Source of the DNA: Marivita sp. GX14005
GTDB taxonomy: Bacteria; Pseudomonadota; Alphaproteobacteria; Rhodobacterales; Rhodobacteraceae
Length of the DNA: 64,000 bases
NCBI RefSeq assembly: GCF_023370775.1
Contig: NZ_JAMCCQ010000003.1
Coordinates: 1-64,000, forward strand
Reading direction: 5' to 3'
Below the pieces are notes generated by a model. That model was not told the origin of the DNA, ran no database searches, and saw only the letters and a list, made by a program, of their open reading frames with translations. Each line of letters opens with the position of its first letter. Position 1 is the stretch's first letter. This document shows positions 9,186 to 18,545 of the stretch, piece after piece. Made by a program: the position numbers and the translations under genes.

Positions 9186-10196
9186 ATGCTTCCAACACGC
9201 CAGAGAGTCGCTCTCGACGATACGCCGGACCGCCCGCGCCGGTTCGTCTTCGTGCTCCTGCCGAATTTCACCATGCTGTGCTTCTGCGCCGCGGTCGAGG
9301 CGCTGCGGATCGCCAACCGGATGGCGGAGCGGCAGCTTTACGATTGGACGATCCTCGGCGAAGGCGGCACGGAAATCGCGGCCTCGGCCGGTGTCAGCTT
9401 CCGCGTGGAGGACGATCTGATCGAGCTGGCGCGCGACGATACCGTGCTGATCTGCGGCGGGATCGACGTGCAGGCGGCGACCGGCAAGCGCCTGCTGAAC
9501 TGGATGCGCCGCGAGGCGCGGCGCGGTCTGGTGATGGGCGGGCTGTGCACGGCGGCTCATTCACTGGCGGTGGCCGGGCTGCTCGATGGCAAACGCGCGA
9601 CGATCCATTGGGAGAACCATGACGGTTTCATCGAGGATTTCCCGGATGTCGAATTGACCAAATCGATCTTCGTGATAGACGGCAACCGGATCACCACGGC
9701 GGGCGGCACGGCCTCGGTCGATCTGATGCTCAAGATCATCGCCGACGATCACGGCGAGGAACTTGCGAGCACCGTGGCCGATCAACTCATCTACAACTCG
9801 ATCCGCACCGATCAGGACACGCAGCGCCTGTCCGTGCCGACCCGCATCGGCGTGCGCCATCCCAAGCTGAGCCGGGTGATCCAAACCATGGAGCAGAATA
9901 TCGAGGAGCCGATCAGCCCGTCGATCCTCGCTCAACAGGTCGGAATGTCCACGCGGCAGCTCGAACGGCTCTTCCGGCGCTATCTCAACCGCTCGCCAAA
10001 GCGCTATTACATGGGGTTGCGCTTGCAGAAGGCGCGCAACCTGCTGATGCAGACCGATATGAGCGTGATCAACGTGGCGCTGGCCTGCGGCTTCGCCTCG
10101 CCCTCGCATTTTTCGAAATGCTACCGCGCGCATTACCGCACGACGCCTTACCGCGAACGCGGCGCGCAAGGGGCGCGGATGATGGGTCAGGCCTGA
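9186..10196 (+). CDS. GlxA family AraC-type transcriptional regulator
   Basis: 336 residues. The N-terminal two-thirds is a DJ-1/PfpI-like (class I glutamine amidotransferase) sensor fold with a GGLCTAAHSLA nucleophile-elbow-like segment. The C-terminal ~100 residues form an AraC double helix-turn-helix (ILAQQVGMSTRQLERLFRRYL ... VALACGFASPSHFSKCYR). Relatives such as GbdR/CdhR control choline, betaine or carnitine use; the ligand here is unknown. A GGGAGG ribosome site lies about 10 bases before the ATG. The convergent neighbour is the deacetylase gene. Confidence 0.88.
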   Translation: MLPTRQRVALDDTPDRPRRFVFVLLPNFTMLCFCAAVEALRIANRMAERQLYDWTILGEGGTEIAASAGVSFRVEDDLIELARDDTVLICGGIDVQAATGKRLLNWMRREARRGLVMGGLCTAAHSLAVAGLLDGKRATIHWENHDGFIEDFPDVELTKSIFVIDGNRITTAGGTASVDLMLKIIADDHGEELASTVADQLIYNSIRTDQDTQRLSVPTRIGVRHPKLSRVIQTMEQNIEEPISPSILAQQVGMSTRQLERLFRRYLNRSPKRYYMGLRLQKARNLLMQTDMSVINVALACGFASPSHFSKCYRAHYRTTPYRERGAQGARMMGQA

Positions 10197-10200
10197 GCGG

Positions 10201-11082
10201 TCAGCGATCCAGAGTTCGAAAGTGATCGCTGATCGCGCCGGGCGTCGTGAACCAGACGCGGGCATCGGCCCTGTCACGAAGCTCCTGCAGAACGCGCGCA
10301 AGATGGTCGAACCGATGCGCCTGCCCCATCAGATAGGGGTGCAGCGCGATCCCCATGACGACCGGCCGCTGCGCGGATTCGCGCAGGTGCAGCGCGAAGG
10401 CCGTGCGGATCATGTCGGCGAACGCGCTGGCCTCGCGCTGGCGGGCCATGATCTGCGGCACGTCGTTCAATTCCTGCGGATAGGGCACGGACAGGATCCG
10501 GCCGTGTTCGGTCTGCATCCAGACCGGCTGTTCGTCATGCGCCCAGTCGAGCAGATACTCATATCCCGCCTCACAGAGCAGATCGGGCGTGTCGAAGGAT
10601 TCCGAAATGAGCGGAGCAAGATAGCCCTTTGGGGTCGCTCCAAAAGCATCGGCCAGCCGCGACCGGGCGCGATGGAGCACTTTTGCCTCTTCGGCGGCGG
10701 ATAGCTGGCCGGGCGCTTGCGTATTTGCATGGCCATGCGCGACGATCTCGTCGCCGCGCGCGCGAAGGCGTTCGATGATCTGCGGGGCATGATCGGCGAC
10801 GGCGTCATTGACGAGGCCGGCAACTGGAAGGTCGAGCCGGTCGAACAGATCGAACATGCGCCAGATGCCGACGCGATTGCCGTAATCGCGCCACGCGTAA
10901 TTCATCACGTCCGGCGCCGGTTTGGGCTGCGCGAGCGCGGCACCCTCTTCCGAATCGAAGGAGAACCATTCGATATTCAGCCCGACATAGAGCGCAAGTC
11001 GCGCCCCGCCCGGCCAGTCGAAATCGGGCCGCTCGGTGATCGGGGAAAACCCGTAGCGTCCGTGATGTGCGAGATCGGTCAA
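10201..11082 (-). CDS. Polysaccharide deacetylase family protein (PuuE/allantoinase-like)
   Basis: 293 residues of a NodB-type carbohydrate esterase fold in its PuuE-like variant: an N-terminal RYGFSPITERPDFDWPGG lead, the HGHANTQ metal-binding motif, and ALHPYLMGQAHR near the C-terminus. PuuE-type members hydrolyse cyclic amides such as allantoin; others deacetylate sugars. It is transcribed divergently from the Liv-type transporter, so the transporter might import its substrate. That link is inference only. Confidence 0.8.
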   Translation of the reverse strand: MTDLAHHGRYGFSPITERPDFDWPGGARLALYVGLNIEWFSFDSEEGAALAQPKPAPDVMNYAWRDYGNRVGIWRMFDLFDRLDLPVAGLVNDAVADHAPQIIERLRARGDEIVAHGHANTQAPGQLSAAEEAKVLHRARSRLADAFGATPKGYLAPLISESFDTPDLLCEAGYEYLLDWAHDEQPVWMQTEHGRILSVPYPQELNDVPQIMARQREASAFADMIRTAFALHLRESAQRPVVMGIALHPYLMGQAHRFDHLARVLQELRDRADARVWFTTPGAISDHFRTLDR

Positions 11083-11267
11083 CGCGCGCTCCTTCTTGCG
11101 ATTTACCGTCCAATGGCGCTTGCCGCCGCATGGTTCCGAAGGCTGAGGTAGAGCTGCGCGCCCGACGCAACGGCAAGCTACCGCAGGTGCGACAGGGCTT
11201 TTCTTTTTTTTCTTGCGACTCTAACCTTCGGCTCGAACAGATTGTTGTTCCAACACGGGAGTGAGAC

Positions 11268-12461
11268 ATGAAAAAATTGCTGACGGCCACGGCGGCCGGC
11301 GCACTGATAACGGGTGCCGCCTTTGCGCAGGATGGCGGCGAGATCAAGATGGGCGTCATTCTGGGCTTTACCGGCCCGATTGAATCCCTGACCCCGGCGA
11401 TGGCGGCCGGTGCCGAGATGGCGATGCAGGAAGTCACCGAAAGCGGCAAGCTGCTGGGCGGCGCGACAGTGACCCCGGTGCGCGCGGATTCGACCTGCGT
11501 GGACAGCGCGGCGGCGACTGCGGCAGCCGAGCGCCTGATCACTTCGGACGGGGTGAAGGCGATCATGGGGGCAGATTGCTCGGGCGTGACGGGCGCGGTG
11601 TTGGCCAATGTCGCCGTGCCGAACGGCATGGTGATGATTTCCCCCGCCGCGACCTCCCCCGCCCTGTCGGAGGCCGAGGATAATGGGTTGTTCTTCCGCA
11701 CCGCACCGTCGGATGCGCGCCAGGGCGAGGTTCTGGCCAATATCCTGATGGAAAAGGGCATCGAGTCGGTCGCGGTCACCTATACGAACAACGATTACGG
11801 CAAGGGCTTCGCGGATGCGTTCCAGTCGGCCTATGAAAATGCCGGCGGCAGCGTGACGCTCAGTGCGCCGCACGAGGATGGCAAGGCCGACTATTCCGCC
11901 GAAGTGGGCGCGCTCGCATCGGCTGGCGGCGATGCGCTGGTCGTTCTGGGTTATGTCGATCAGGGTGGTGCCGGGATCATCCAGGGCGCACTGGATACCG
12001 GCGCGTTCGATCTCTTCGCCTTCGGGGACGGCATGGTCGGTGATCAGCTCACCGCCAATTTCGGCGCCGATCTGGAGGGCAGCATCGGCACCGCGCCGGG
12101 CAGCCAGAACGAAGGTGTCGATACATTCGCCGAGATGGCGCAAGGAGCCGGTATCGACGGCACCAGCGTTTATGCCGGCGAAAGCTATGACGCGGCAGCG
12201 TTGATGTTGCTGGCGATGGCCGCCGCAGGCTCGTCCGATCCGGCCGATTATGCCGGCAAGATCGAGATGGTCGCGAACGCCCCCGGGGAGCCGATCGGCC
12301 CCGGCGAGCTTGACAAGGCGCTCGAAATTCTTGCAGAGGGCGGCGACATCGATTACGGCGGCGCGACCGGCGTGGAGCTTGTCGGCCCCGGCGAGGCCGC
12401 CGGCAGCTATGCCGAATACACGATCGAGGATGGCGCCTTGAAAGTGGTCGGCTACCGCTGA
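11268..12461 (+). CDS. Branched-chain amino acid/amide-type ABC transporter, substrate-binding protein
   Basis: 397 residues with a signal peptide (MKKLLTATAAGALITGAAFAQ) for export to the periplasm. The mature protein is a Peripla_BP_6/LivJ-type binding protein (GVILGFTGPIESLTPAM, NDYGKGFADAF). It heads a five-gene transporter operon and is followed by a hairpin that could attenuate downstream transcription. A GGGAGT ribosome site precedes the ATG. The ligand could be an amino acid, amide or related compound and cannot be read from sequence. Confidence 0.92.
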   Translation: MKKLLTATAAGALITGAAFAQDGGEIKMGVILGFTGPIESLTPAMAAGAEMAMQEVTESGKLLGGATVTPVRADSTCVDSAAATAAAERLITSDGVKAIMGADCSGVTGAVLANVAVPNGMVMISPAATSPALSEAEDNGLFFRTAPSDARQGEVLANILMEKGIESVAVTYTNNDYGKGFADAFQSAYENAGGSVTLSAPHEDGKADYSAEVGALASAGGDALVVLGYVDQGGAGIIQGALDTGAFDLFAFGDGMVGDQLTANFGADLEGSIGTAPGSQNEGVDTFAEMAQGAGIDGTSVYAGESYDAAALMLLAMAAAGSSDPADYAGKIEMVANAPGEPIGPGELDKALEILAEGGDIDYGGATGVELVGPGEAAGSYAEYTIEDGALKVVGYR

Positions 12462-12487
12462 TCCAACGGCCCATTGGAGGAGATAGG

Positions 12488-12512
12488 CGGCGCAGGGTTT
12501 CCTGCGCCGTTT
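12488..12512 (+). terminator. Hairpin after the binding-protein gene (partial terminator/attenuator)
   Basis: A 9-bp perfect stem (12488-12496 with 12501-12509), 4-nt loop and TTT tail lie 27 bp after the binding-protein stop codon. This position is typical of hairpins that raise binding-protein mRNA over that of the ATPase and permease genes downstream. Confidence 0.65.
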
Positions 12513-12551
12513 CAATAGGATGAAGGGCGGAGCTCACGCTTTGAGTAAAGA

Positions 12552-13331
12552 ATGATCGAGGTCAGGAACCTCCACCGGCATTTCGGCGGGTTTCACGCCG
12601 TCGATGGCGCGACGCTCAAGATCGAGACCGGCTCGATTACCGGGTTGGTCGGGCCGAACGGGGCCGGAAAGACAACGCTTTTCAACGTGGTGGCGGGCGT
12701 TCTTCCACCGACGTCAGGGCAGGTTTTCATGGGCGGCGAGGATATCACCGGCCTGCCGCCGCATGCGCTGTTTCACAAGGGACTGCTGCGCACCTTCCAG
12801 ATCGCGCATGAATTTGCCTCCATGTCCTGCCGCGAGAACCTGATGATGGTGCCCGGCGGACAGACCGGGGAGACGCTCTGGAACACCTGGTTCGGCCGCA
12901 AGCGCATCGCGGACGAGGAACGCGCGCTTCGGGCCAAGGCCGACGAGGTGCTGGAATTTCTGACCATCGAACATCTGGCCGATCACAAGGCGGGCCAAGT
13001 CTCGGGCGGGCAGAAGAAGCTGCTGGAGCTGGGCCGCACGATGATGGTCGACGCCAAGGTGGTCTTTCTCGACGAGGTCGGCGCGGGGGTGAACCGCACC
13101 CTTCTCAACACCATCGGCGATGCCATCCTGCGGCTCAACCGCGAGCGCGGCTACACGTTCTGCATGATCGAGCATGACATGGATTTCATCGGCCGGCTTT
13201 GCGATCCGGTGATCGTCATGGCCGAGGGCAAGGTGCTGTCGAAAGGCACTATCGACGAGATCAAGGCCGATGAGCGGGTGATCGAGGCGTATCTCGGCAC
13301 CGGATTGAAGAACAAGGATACGGTGGGATGA
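12552..13331 (+). CDS. ABC transporter ATP-binding protein (LivG-type)
   Basis: 259 residues. Walker A GPNGAGKTT is at residues 34-42, then Q-loop, signature VSGGQKKLLELGR, Walker B VVFLDEVGAGV and the H-loop IEHDMDFI. The residue after the catalytic Glu is Val rather than the usual Pro of LDEPAAG. This cytoplasmic ATPase pairs with the LivF-type protein. The stop overlaps the next start by 4 bp (13328-13331). Confidence 0.93.
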   Translation: MIEVRNLHRHFGGFHAVDGATLKIETGSITGLVGPNGAGKTTLFNVVAGVLPPTSGQVFMGGEDITGLPPHALFHKGLLRTFQIAHEFASMSCRENLMMVPGGQTGETLWNTWFGRKRIADEERALRAKADEVLEFLTIEHLADHKAGQVSGGQKKLLELGRTMMVDAKVVFLDEVGAGVNRTLLNTIGDAILRLNRERGYTFCMIEHDMDFIGRLCDPVIVMAEGKVLSKGTIDEIKADERVIEAYLGTGLKNKDTVG

Positions 13332-14158
13332 GCGGCAACCCCTATCAGGACGACCGCGGCAACCGGGACCGGTCCATCACCAACCCGCACGGGCAAGGCA
13401 CACTGCGCGGAACGGGAACCAAAACGCGCGCCGTTCCGGCGGAGCCGGGCCCCTACCTGATCGGCGAGGCGATGACCGGCGGCTATGGCAAGAGCGGCCC
13501 CGATATCCTGCACGGTTGCACCATCGCGGTGGAACGCGGCGAGATCGCCGTGATCGTCGGGCCGAACGGTGCGGGCAAATCCACGGCGATGAAGGCGGTG
13601 TTCGGGATGCTCGACCTGCGCGAAGGCCGGGTGCGGCTCGACGGGCAGGATATCACCGAACTGACGCCGCAGGCGCGGGTGCGTGAGGGGATGGGCTTCG
13701 TGCCGCAGGTGTCGAATATCTTCACCTCGATGAGCGTCGAGGAAAACCTGGAAATGGGCGCGTTTATCCGCGAGGACGATTTTCGCGGCACGATGGAGCA
13801 GGTCTACGAGCTGTTCCCGATCCTGCGCGAGAAGCGACATCAGGCGGCCGGGGAACTGTCGGGCGGGCAGCGCCAACAGGTCGCTGTGGGCCGGGCCCTG
13901 ATGACACAGCCCAAGGTGCTGATGCTGGACGAGCCGACCGCGGGCGTGTCGCCCATCGTGATGGACGAGCTGTTCGACCGGATCATCGAGGTCGCCCGCA
14001 CCGGCATCTCGATCCTCATGGTGGAACAGAACGCGCGGCAGGCGCTGGAGATCGCCGACAAGGGTTATGTGCTGGTGCAAGGGCGCAACGGACATACCGG
14101 AACGGGCAAGGAACTGCTTGCCGATCCCGAGGTGCGGCGGTCGTTCCTGGGGGGATGA
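13328..14158 (+). CDS. ABC transporter ATP-binding protein (LivF-type)
   Basis: 276 residues. Walker A GPNGAGKST lies at 78-86 and is followed by LSGGQRQQVAVGRAL and Walker B VLMLDEPTAGVSP. An N-terminal extension of about 40 polar residues precedes the ATPase domain; typical LivF proteins start almost at the first beta-strand. The ATG overlaps the LivG-type stop, arguing that the extension is translated. It powers the permease pair encoded downstream. Confidence 0.92.
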   Translation: MSGNPYQDDRGNRDRSITNPHGQGTLRGTGTKTRAVPAEPGPYLIGEAMTGGYGKSGPDILHGCTIAVERGEIAVIVGPNGAGKSTAMKAVFGMLDLREGRVRLDGQDITELTPQARVREGMGFVPQVSNIFTSMSVEENLEMGAFIREDDFRGTMEQVYELFPILREKRHQAAGELSGGQRQQVAVGRALMTQPKVLMLDEPTAGVSPIVMDELFDRIIEVARTGISILMVEQNARQALEIADKGYVLVQGRNGHTGTGKELLADPEVRRSFLGG

Positions 14159-14257
14159 CTTTGCCGGACGGGTGCGCGTGAGGGAGATCGGGGATTTGAG
14201 TATTTTTGACGAGAAGAAGCAGGGGACGGCACGAATGATCCGAGGCGGGGCGGTCTG

Positions 14258-15268
14258 ATGGACCTTTTGAACGGACTGGTGGCGCTGGCCAATTTCGTGC
14301 TGATCCCGGCTATTGCCTATGGCAGCCAACTGGCGCTCGGCGCGCTGGGGGTGACGCTGATCTACGGGATATTGCGGTTTTCGAATTTCGCGCATGGCGA
14401 CACGATGGCCGTGGGCACGATGTTCGCCGTTCTCGCGACATGGGGCTTGCAAGCCATGGGCGTCGGGTTCGGCCCCCTTCCCACGGCGCTTCTTGCGATC
14501 CCATTCGGAATCCTGGGCGCGGCAGCGCTGGTTCTGCTGACGGACCGCTTCGTCTACAGGTTCTACCGCGCGCAGAAGGCCAAACCGGTGATACTGGTGA
14601 TCGTCTCCATCGGGGTGATGTTCATCTATAACGGCGTCACGCGCATCATCATCGGCCCCGAGGATCAGCGCTTCGCCGATGGCGCGCGTTTCGTGATCTC
14701 GGCGCGCGACTTCAAGGAGATGACCGGGCTCGCGGAAGGGCTGGCGCTGCGCACCAGTCAGGTTATCACGGTGATCGCGGCGGTGGCGATCGTGGCCGTG
14801 CTGTTCTGGTTTCTCAACAGGACGCGCACCGGCAAGTCGATGCGGGCCTTTTCTGACAACGAGGATCTGGCGCTCCTGTCGGGGATCAATCCCGAGCGCG
14901 TGGTGCTGGTCACCTGGCTGATCGTGGCGGCGCTGGCGACGGTGGCGGGCGTGCTGTACGGGCTGGACAAATCCTTTAAGCCGTTCACCTATTTCCAGCT
15001 TCTGCTGCCGATCTTCGCCTCCGCCATCGTCGGCGGGCTCGGCAATCCGCTGGGGGCCATTGCCGGCGGTTTCGTGATCGCGTTTTCGGAAGTCGGCATC
15101 ACCTATGCGTGGAAAAAAGTGTTGGTCTACATGATGCCGCCCGCGCTGGAGCCGGACGGGTTGATGCAGATCCTGAGCACCGAATACAAGTTCGCGGTCA
15201 GTTTCGTGATCCTGGTGATCGTGCTGCTGTTCCGGCCGACGGGTCTTTTCCGGGGGAAATCGCTATGA
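14258..15268 (+). CDS. Branched-chain amino acid-type ABC transporter permease (LivH-type)
   Basis: 336-residue integral membrane protein with about eight hydrophobic segments and LivH-type motifs (GVTLIYGILRFSNFAHGD; GLGNPLGAIAGGFVIAFSEV). A 99-bp gap separates it from the LivF-type gene, and it overlaps the LivM-type gene by 4 bp. It forms half of the membrane channel. Confidence 0.93.
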   Translation: MDLLNGLVALANFVLIPAIAYGSQLALGALGVTLIYGILRFSNFAHGDTMAVGTMFAVLATWGLQAMGVGFGPLPTALLAIPFGILGAAALVLLTDRFVYRFYRAQKAKPVILVIVSIGVMFIYNGVTRIIIGPEDQRFADGARFVISARDFKEMTGLAEGLALRTSQVITVIAAVAIVAVLFWFLNRTRTGKSMRAFSDNEDLALLSGINPERVVLVTWLIVAALATVAGVLYGLDKSFKPFTYFQLLLPIFASAIVGGLGNPLGAIAGGFVIAFSEVGITYAWKKVLVYMMPPALEPDGLMQILSTEYKFAVSFVILVIVLLFRPTGLFRGKSL

Positions 15269-16554
15269 GGGCCTTTCTGCTGTTTGCACTGGTCGCCTGC
15301 CTGATCCTCGGCACGGGTGTCCTGCAGAGCTGGAATTCGGCGCTGCTGATCCTCAACATGGGGCTGGTCAGCGCGGTGATGGCGCTGGGTGTGAACCTGC
15401 AATGGGGGCTGGCGGGGCTTTTCAATGTCGGCGTGATGGGGTTCGTTGCGCTGGGCGGGCTGGCGGTGGTTCTGGTCTCCATGCCGCCCGTGCCGGCGGC
15501 CTGGGCGGCGGGCGGTGTTCAGATCCTCACGGGGCTGGTGATCGGCGCCGCGTCGATCGTGGCTGCGGTTCTTGTCTGGTCGCGTCTGCGCGGGGCTTTG
15601 CGCGGCTGGGCGACGGCGGCGGTGTTGCTGGCGGGCATGGTGATCTACCGCATGGTTCTCGATCCGGCGGTGGATGCGGTGGAAGCCGTCGATCCGGCGC
15701 TTGCAGGCTATCTGGGCGGGCTCGGCCTTCCGGTGCTGCTGGCCTGGCCGGTAGGCGGGCTGCTGGCTGCCGGGGTGGCCTTGGTGATCGGCAAGACGGC
15801 GCTCGGGCTGCGTTCGGATTATCTGGCCATTGCCACGTTGGGCATCGCGGAGATCATCATCGCGGTGCTCAAGAACGAGGACTGGATGGCGCGCGGCGTC
15901 AAGAACGTGATCGGCCTGCCGCGCCCGGTTCCCTATGAGGTCGATCTGCAGGCCGATCCCGCCTTCGTAGAGCGCGCGGCGGGGTTCGGGCTCGATCCGA
16001 CGACGGCTTCGACGCTTTACGTCAAGCTGGAATACGGAATCCTTTTCGCCGTTGTGCTGATCGCGCTTCTGGTGCTGGCGCAGCTTGCGCTCAAGAGCCC
16101 CTGGGGGCGGATGATGCGCGCGATCCGCGACAACGAGACCGCCGCGCGCGCGATGGGCAAGGATGTGACCGCGCGGCATTTGCAGGTGTTCATTCTCGGA
16201 TCGGCCATTTGCGGGGTCGCCGGCGCGATGATGACGACGCTCGACGGACAGCTTACGCCGGGCACCTACCAGCCGCTGCGCTATACGTTCCTGATCTGGG
16301 TGATGGTGATCGTCGGCGGGTCGGGCAACAATCTCGGTGCGGTGCTCGGCGGGTTCCTGATCTGGTTCCTCTGGGTGCAGGTGGAGCCGATGGCGCAGGT
16401 GCTGATGGGTCTGGTGACGGCCGGCATGGCGGATGGCAGTTGGCTCAAAGGGCATTTGCTGGATTCCGTGCAGCATATGCGCCTGCTCACCATGGGCGTG
16501 ATCCTGCTTCTGGTGCTTCGCCTGAACCCGCGCGGGCTCCTGCCCGAACGGTGA
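15265..16554 (+). CDS. Branched-chain amino acid-type ABC transporter permease (LivM-type)
   Basis: 429 residues, polytopic, longer than a minimal LivM. LivM-type motifs are WGLAGLFNVGVMGF, LGLRSDYLAIATLGIAEII and GRMMRAIRDNETAARAMGKD. The start at 15265 (MRAFLLFAL) gives an ATGA overlap with the LivH-type stop; the open frame continues upstream but only as a shadow of LivH. The stop overlaps the GTG start of the response-regulator gene. Confidence 0.93.
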   Translation: MRAFLLFALVACLILGTGVLQSWNSALLILNMGLVSAVMALGVNLQWGLAGLFNVGVMGFVALGGLAVVLVSMPPVPAAWAAGGVQILTGLVIGAASIVAAVLVWSRLRGALRGWATAAVLLAGMVIYRMVLDPAVDAVEAVDPALAGYLGGLGLPVLLAWPVGGLLAAGVALVIGKTALGLRSDYLAIATLGIAEIIIAVLKNEDWMARGVKNVIGLPRPVPYEVDLQADPAFVERAAGFGLDPTTASTLYVKLEYGILFAVVLIALLVLAQLALKSPWGRMMRAIRDNETAARAMGKDVTARHLQVFILGSAICGVAGAMMTTLDGQLTPGTYQPLRYTFLIWVMVIVGGSGNNLGAVLGGFLIWFLWVQVEPMAQVLMGLVTAGMADGSWLKGHLLDSVQHMRLLTMGVILLLVLRLNPRGLLPER

Positions 16555-17171
16555 CGGAGACCGCGCCCGAGCCGCCGGCCGCGCTGGTGATCGACGATCA
16601 CCCGCTTTTCGCGGAGGCCATGGCGCAACTTCTGCGCGGCTTGCGGGATGGACTGCGGATCGAGATGGCAGCGGATCTGGGCAGCGCGTTGGCGCGCATT
16701 GCCGATGGGGGGCCATTCGCGCTCATCATCTGCGATCTGGGTCTGCCCGACGCGTCGGGGCCGGAGGTGGTTGCCCGGTTGCGCGCCTCGGCGCGACAGA
16801 CGCGGCTTCTGGCGGTTCTGGAGCGACCCGACTGGGTGATGGATGCCGCCGCGATGCGCGCGGGTGCCGATCTGGGCATTGCCAAGACAGCGCCCCTGGC
16901 AGCGTTCCGCATGGCGCTCGCCGGGCTGGTTCAGGCCAAGGCGGATGGCCACGCGGATCGGCTTGCGAGTTTGACGCCGCAACAGGCACGCATTCTCGCC
17001 CTGATCTGTGAAGGCAAGCTCAACAAGCAGATCGCATACGAGCTTTCGATCGCCGAGCCGACGGTGAAAACCCATGTCACGGCGATTCTGCGCAAGCTCG
17101 GTGTGCACCGGCGTACGCAGGCCGTCCTACTGGCGCAGAAGGCCGGGTTCACCTGGCCCGGCAAGGGTTAA
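16551..17171 (+). CDS. LuxR-type (NarL/FixJ family) response regulator
   Basis: 206 residues. The receiver domain has the acidic pair D15-D16, phosphoacceptor D62 in CDLGLPD, and K112. The C-terminal LuxR helix-turn-helix (about 141-195, LTPQQARILALICEGKLNKQIA ... TVKTHVTAILRKLGV) binds DNA. GTG is taken as the start because it overlaps the LivM-type stop (GTGA), the usual spacing in this operon. Coupling to the transporter suggests it reports on, or controls, uptake of the same substrate. No histidine kinase is encoded in the same operon. Confidence 0.88.
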   Translation: MTETAPEPPAALVIDDHPLFAEAMAQLLRGLRDGLRIEMAADLGSALARIADGGPFALIICDLGLPDASGPEVVARLRASARQTRLLAVLERPDWVMDAAAMRAGADLGIAKTAPLAAFRMALAGLVQAKADGHADRLASLTPQQARILALICEGKLNKQIAYELSIAEPTVKTHVTAILRKLGVHRRTQAVLLAQKAGFTWPGKG

Positions 17172-18466
17172 AGCGCGAGCACGATATCGGCGCGCAAACC
17201 GCCCAGCGTGTCGCTTTCGCCGAGCCGCAGCACACCGCCATGCATCCGCGCAATATCGGCCGCGATGGCAAGACCCAGCCCGACACCCGATCCCTTGTCC
17301 TGATTGCGCGCGGGATCGAGCCGCACGAAAGGGCGCAGCGCCATGTCGCGCTGCTCGGGCGGGATGCCCGGCCCGTCATCCTCGATGCGGATGCGCAGCG
17401 ATTTGTCCGTCAGCGCGACCGAGACGTCGCAGCGCGTGCCGTAGCGCGACGCGTTCGCAATGAGGTTCTCGATAGCCCGCCGCATCGCCGTCTGGCGCAT
17501 CATCGCCTCGCCCTGCCCGTCCGCCGCCGCAAGCGTCACGGGCAGACCGGCGCGCTGGCAATCCTCGACGATGGTCTGCACGAAATCCGGGATCGCGGTG
17601 CGTTCCGGCGCGCCGTTGCCCGCATTTCCCCGCGCGAAATCGAGAAAGGCATCGATCAGCCTTTGCATGTCGTCGATATCGCGCTCGAGCGGCACACGCT
17701 CGGCTTCCTCCAGCATCGACACACCCAGCCTGAGCCGCGTGAGCGGCGTGCGCAGATCATGGCTCACACCGGACAGCATCATCGTGCGCTGCTCGATCTG
17801 TCGTTCGATCCGGCTGCGCATCTCGAGAAACGCATGGCCCGCAGCCCGCACCTCGACCGCGCCCGAGGGGGAATAGGGCACGTGCCGGCCGCGTCCGAAA
17901 GCTTCGGCGGCTTCCGACAGCCGGGTGATCGGACGCAACTGGTTGCGCAGGTAGAGATAGGCGATGAGCGTCATCAGCGCGCCGAACACCACCATGTTCA
18001 CCAGAAGCTGGTGCGGGTTGGAGGCGGAGGCACGTTCGCGGTTGAACTCGATCTTCATCAGCGGCGCACCCTCGGGCCGGACCCAGACGAACACCGTTCG
18101 GTCATCGACGAGATGCACGCGCTGAAAGCCGGCGACGTATTCGGCCAGGGTGCGCGCCACGACGATGCCGGAAAAATCATACCAGCGCCGCAGATCGCGC
18201 GGCGGCAATTCGGCGGGCGAGGTTTCGAGGAAATCAAGCCGCAGCGCCTCGGCGAGCTCTGCGTTGCGCGGCCAGTCGAGCGCCATCACGGCGTTGATCT
18301 CGCGGGCCACCTCGCGGCTCATCTGTTCGGTCACGCCTTCGAAATGCCGCTGGATGAAGACCACGGAAACGACGAGTTGAAGCGCCACCACGGGCAGGAT
18401 GAGGATCAGCGCGGCCCGCCCATAGAGCCCGCGCGGCATGTATCGTTTGAGCCAGTCGAATGTCAT
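17168..18466 (-). CDS. EnvZ-like sensor histidine kinase
   Basis: 432 residues. TM1 (about 17-38) and TM2 (about 154-173) flank a periplasmic sensor region. A HAMP linker follows, then HisKA with phosphoacceptor H236 in SHDLRTPLTR, and a HATPase domain with NLIANASRYG, DDGPGIP and GSGVGLGLA boxes. Architecture matches OmpR-partner kinases rather than NarL-type ones. Its stop overlaps that of the convergent response-regulator gene by 3 bp. No OmpR-type regulator is in the window, so its partner is unknown. Confidence 0.9.
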   Translation of the reverse strand: MTFDWLKRYMPRGLYGRAALILILPVVALQLVVSVVFIQRHFEGVTEQMSREVAREINAVMALDWPRNAELAEALRLDFLETSPAELPPRDLRRWYDFSGIVVARTLAEYVAGFQRVHLVDDRTVFVWVRPEGAPLMKIEFNRERASASNPHQLLVNMVVFGALMTLIAYLYLRNQLRPITRLSEAAEAFGRGRHVPYSPSGAVEVRAAGHAFLEMRSRIERQIEQRTMMLSGVSHDLRTPLTRLRLGVSMLEEAERVPLERDIDDMQRLIDAFLDFARGNAGNGAPERTAIPDFVQTIVEDCQRAGLPVTLAAADGQGEAMMRQTAMRRAIENLIANASRYGTRCDVSVALTDKSLRIRIEDDGPGIPPEQRDMALRPFVRLDPARNQDKGSGVGLGLAIAADIARMHGGVLRLGESDTLGGLRADIVLAL

Positions 18467-18545
18467 TCCCCACGCTAACGCAGCGCGGCGGCAAACGGAA
18501 CGCGCCCCGTTGCAATTCGCGCGTCAAGATGCTGCTCTGACGGTC

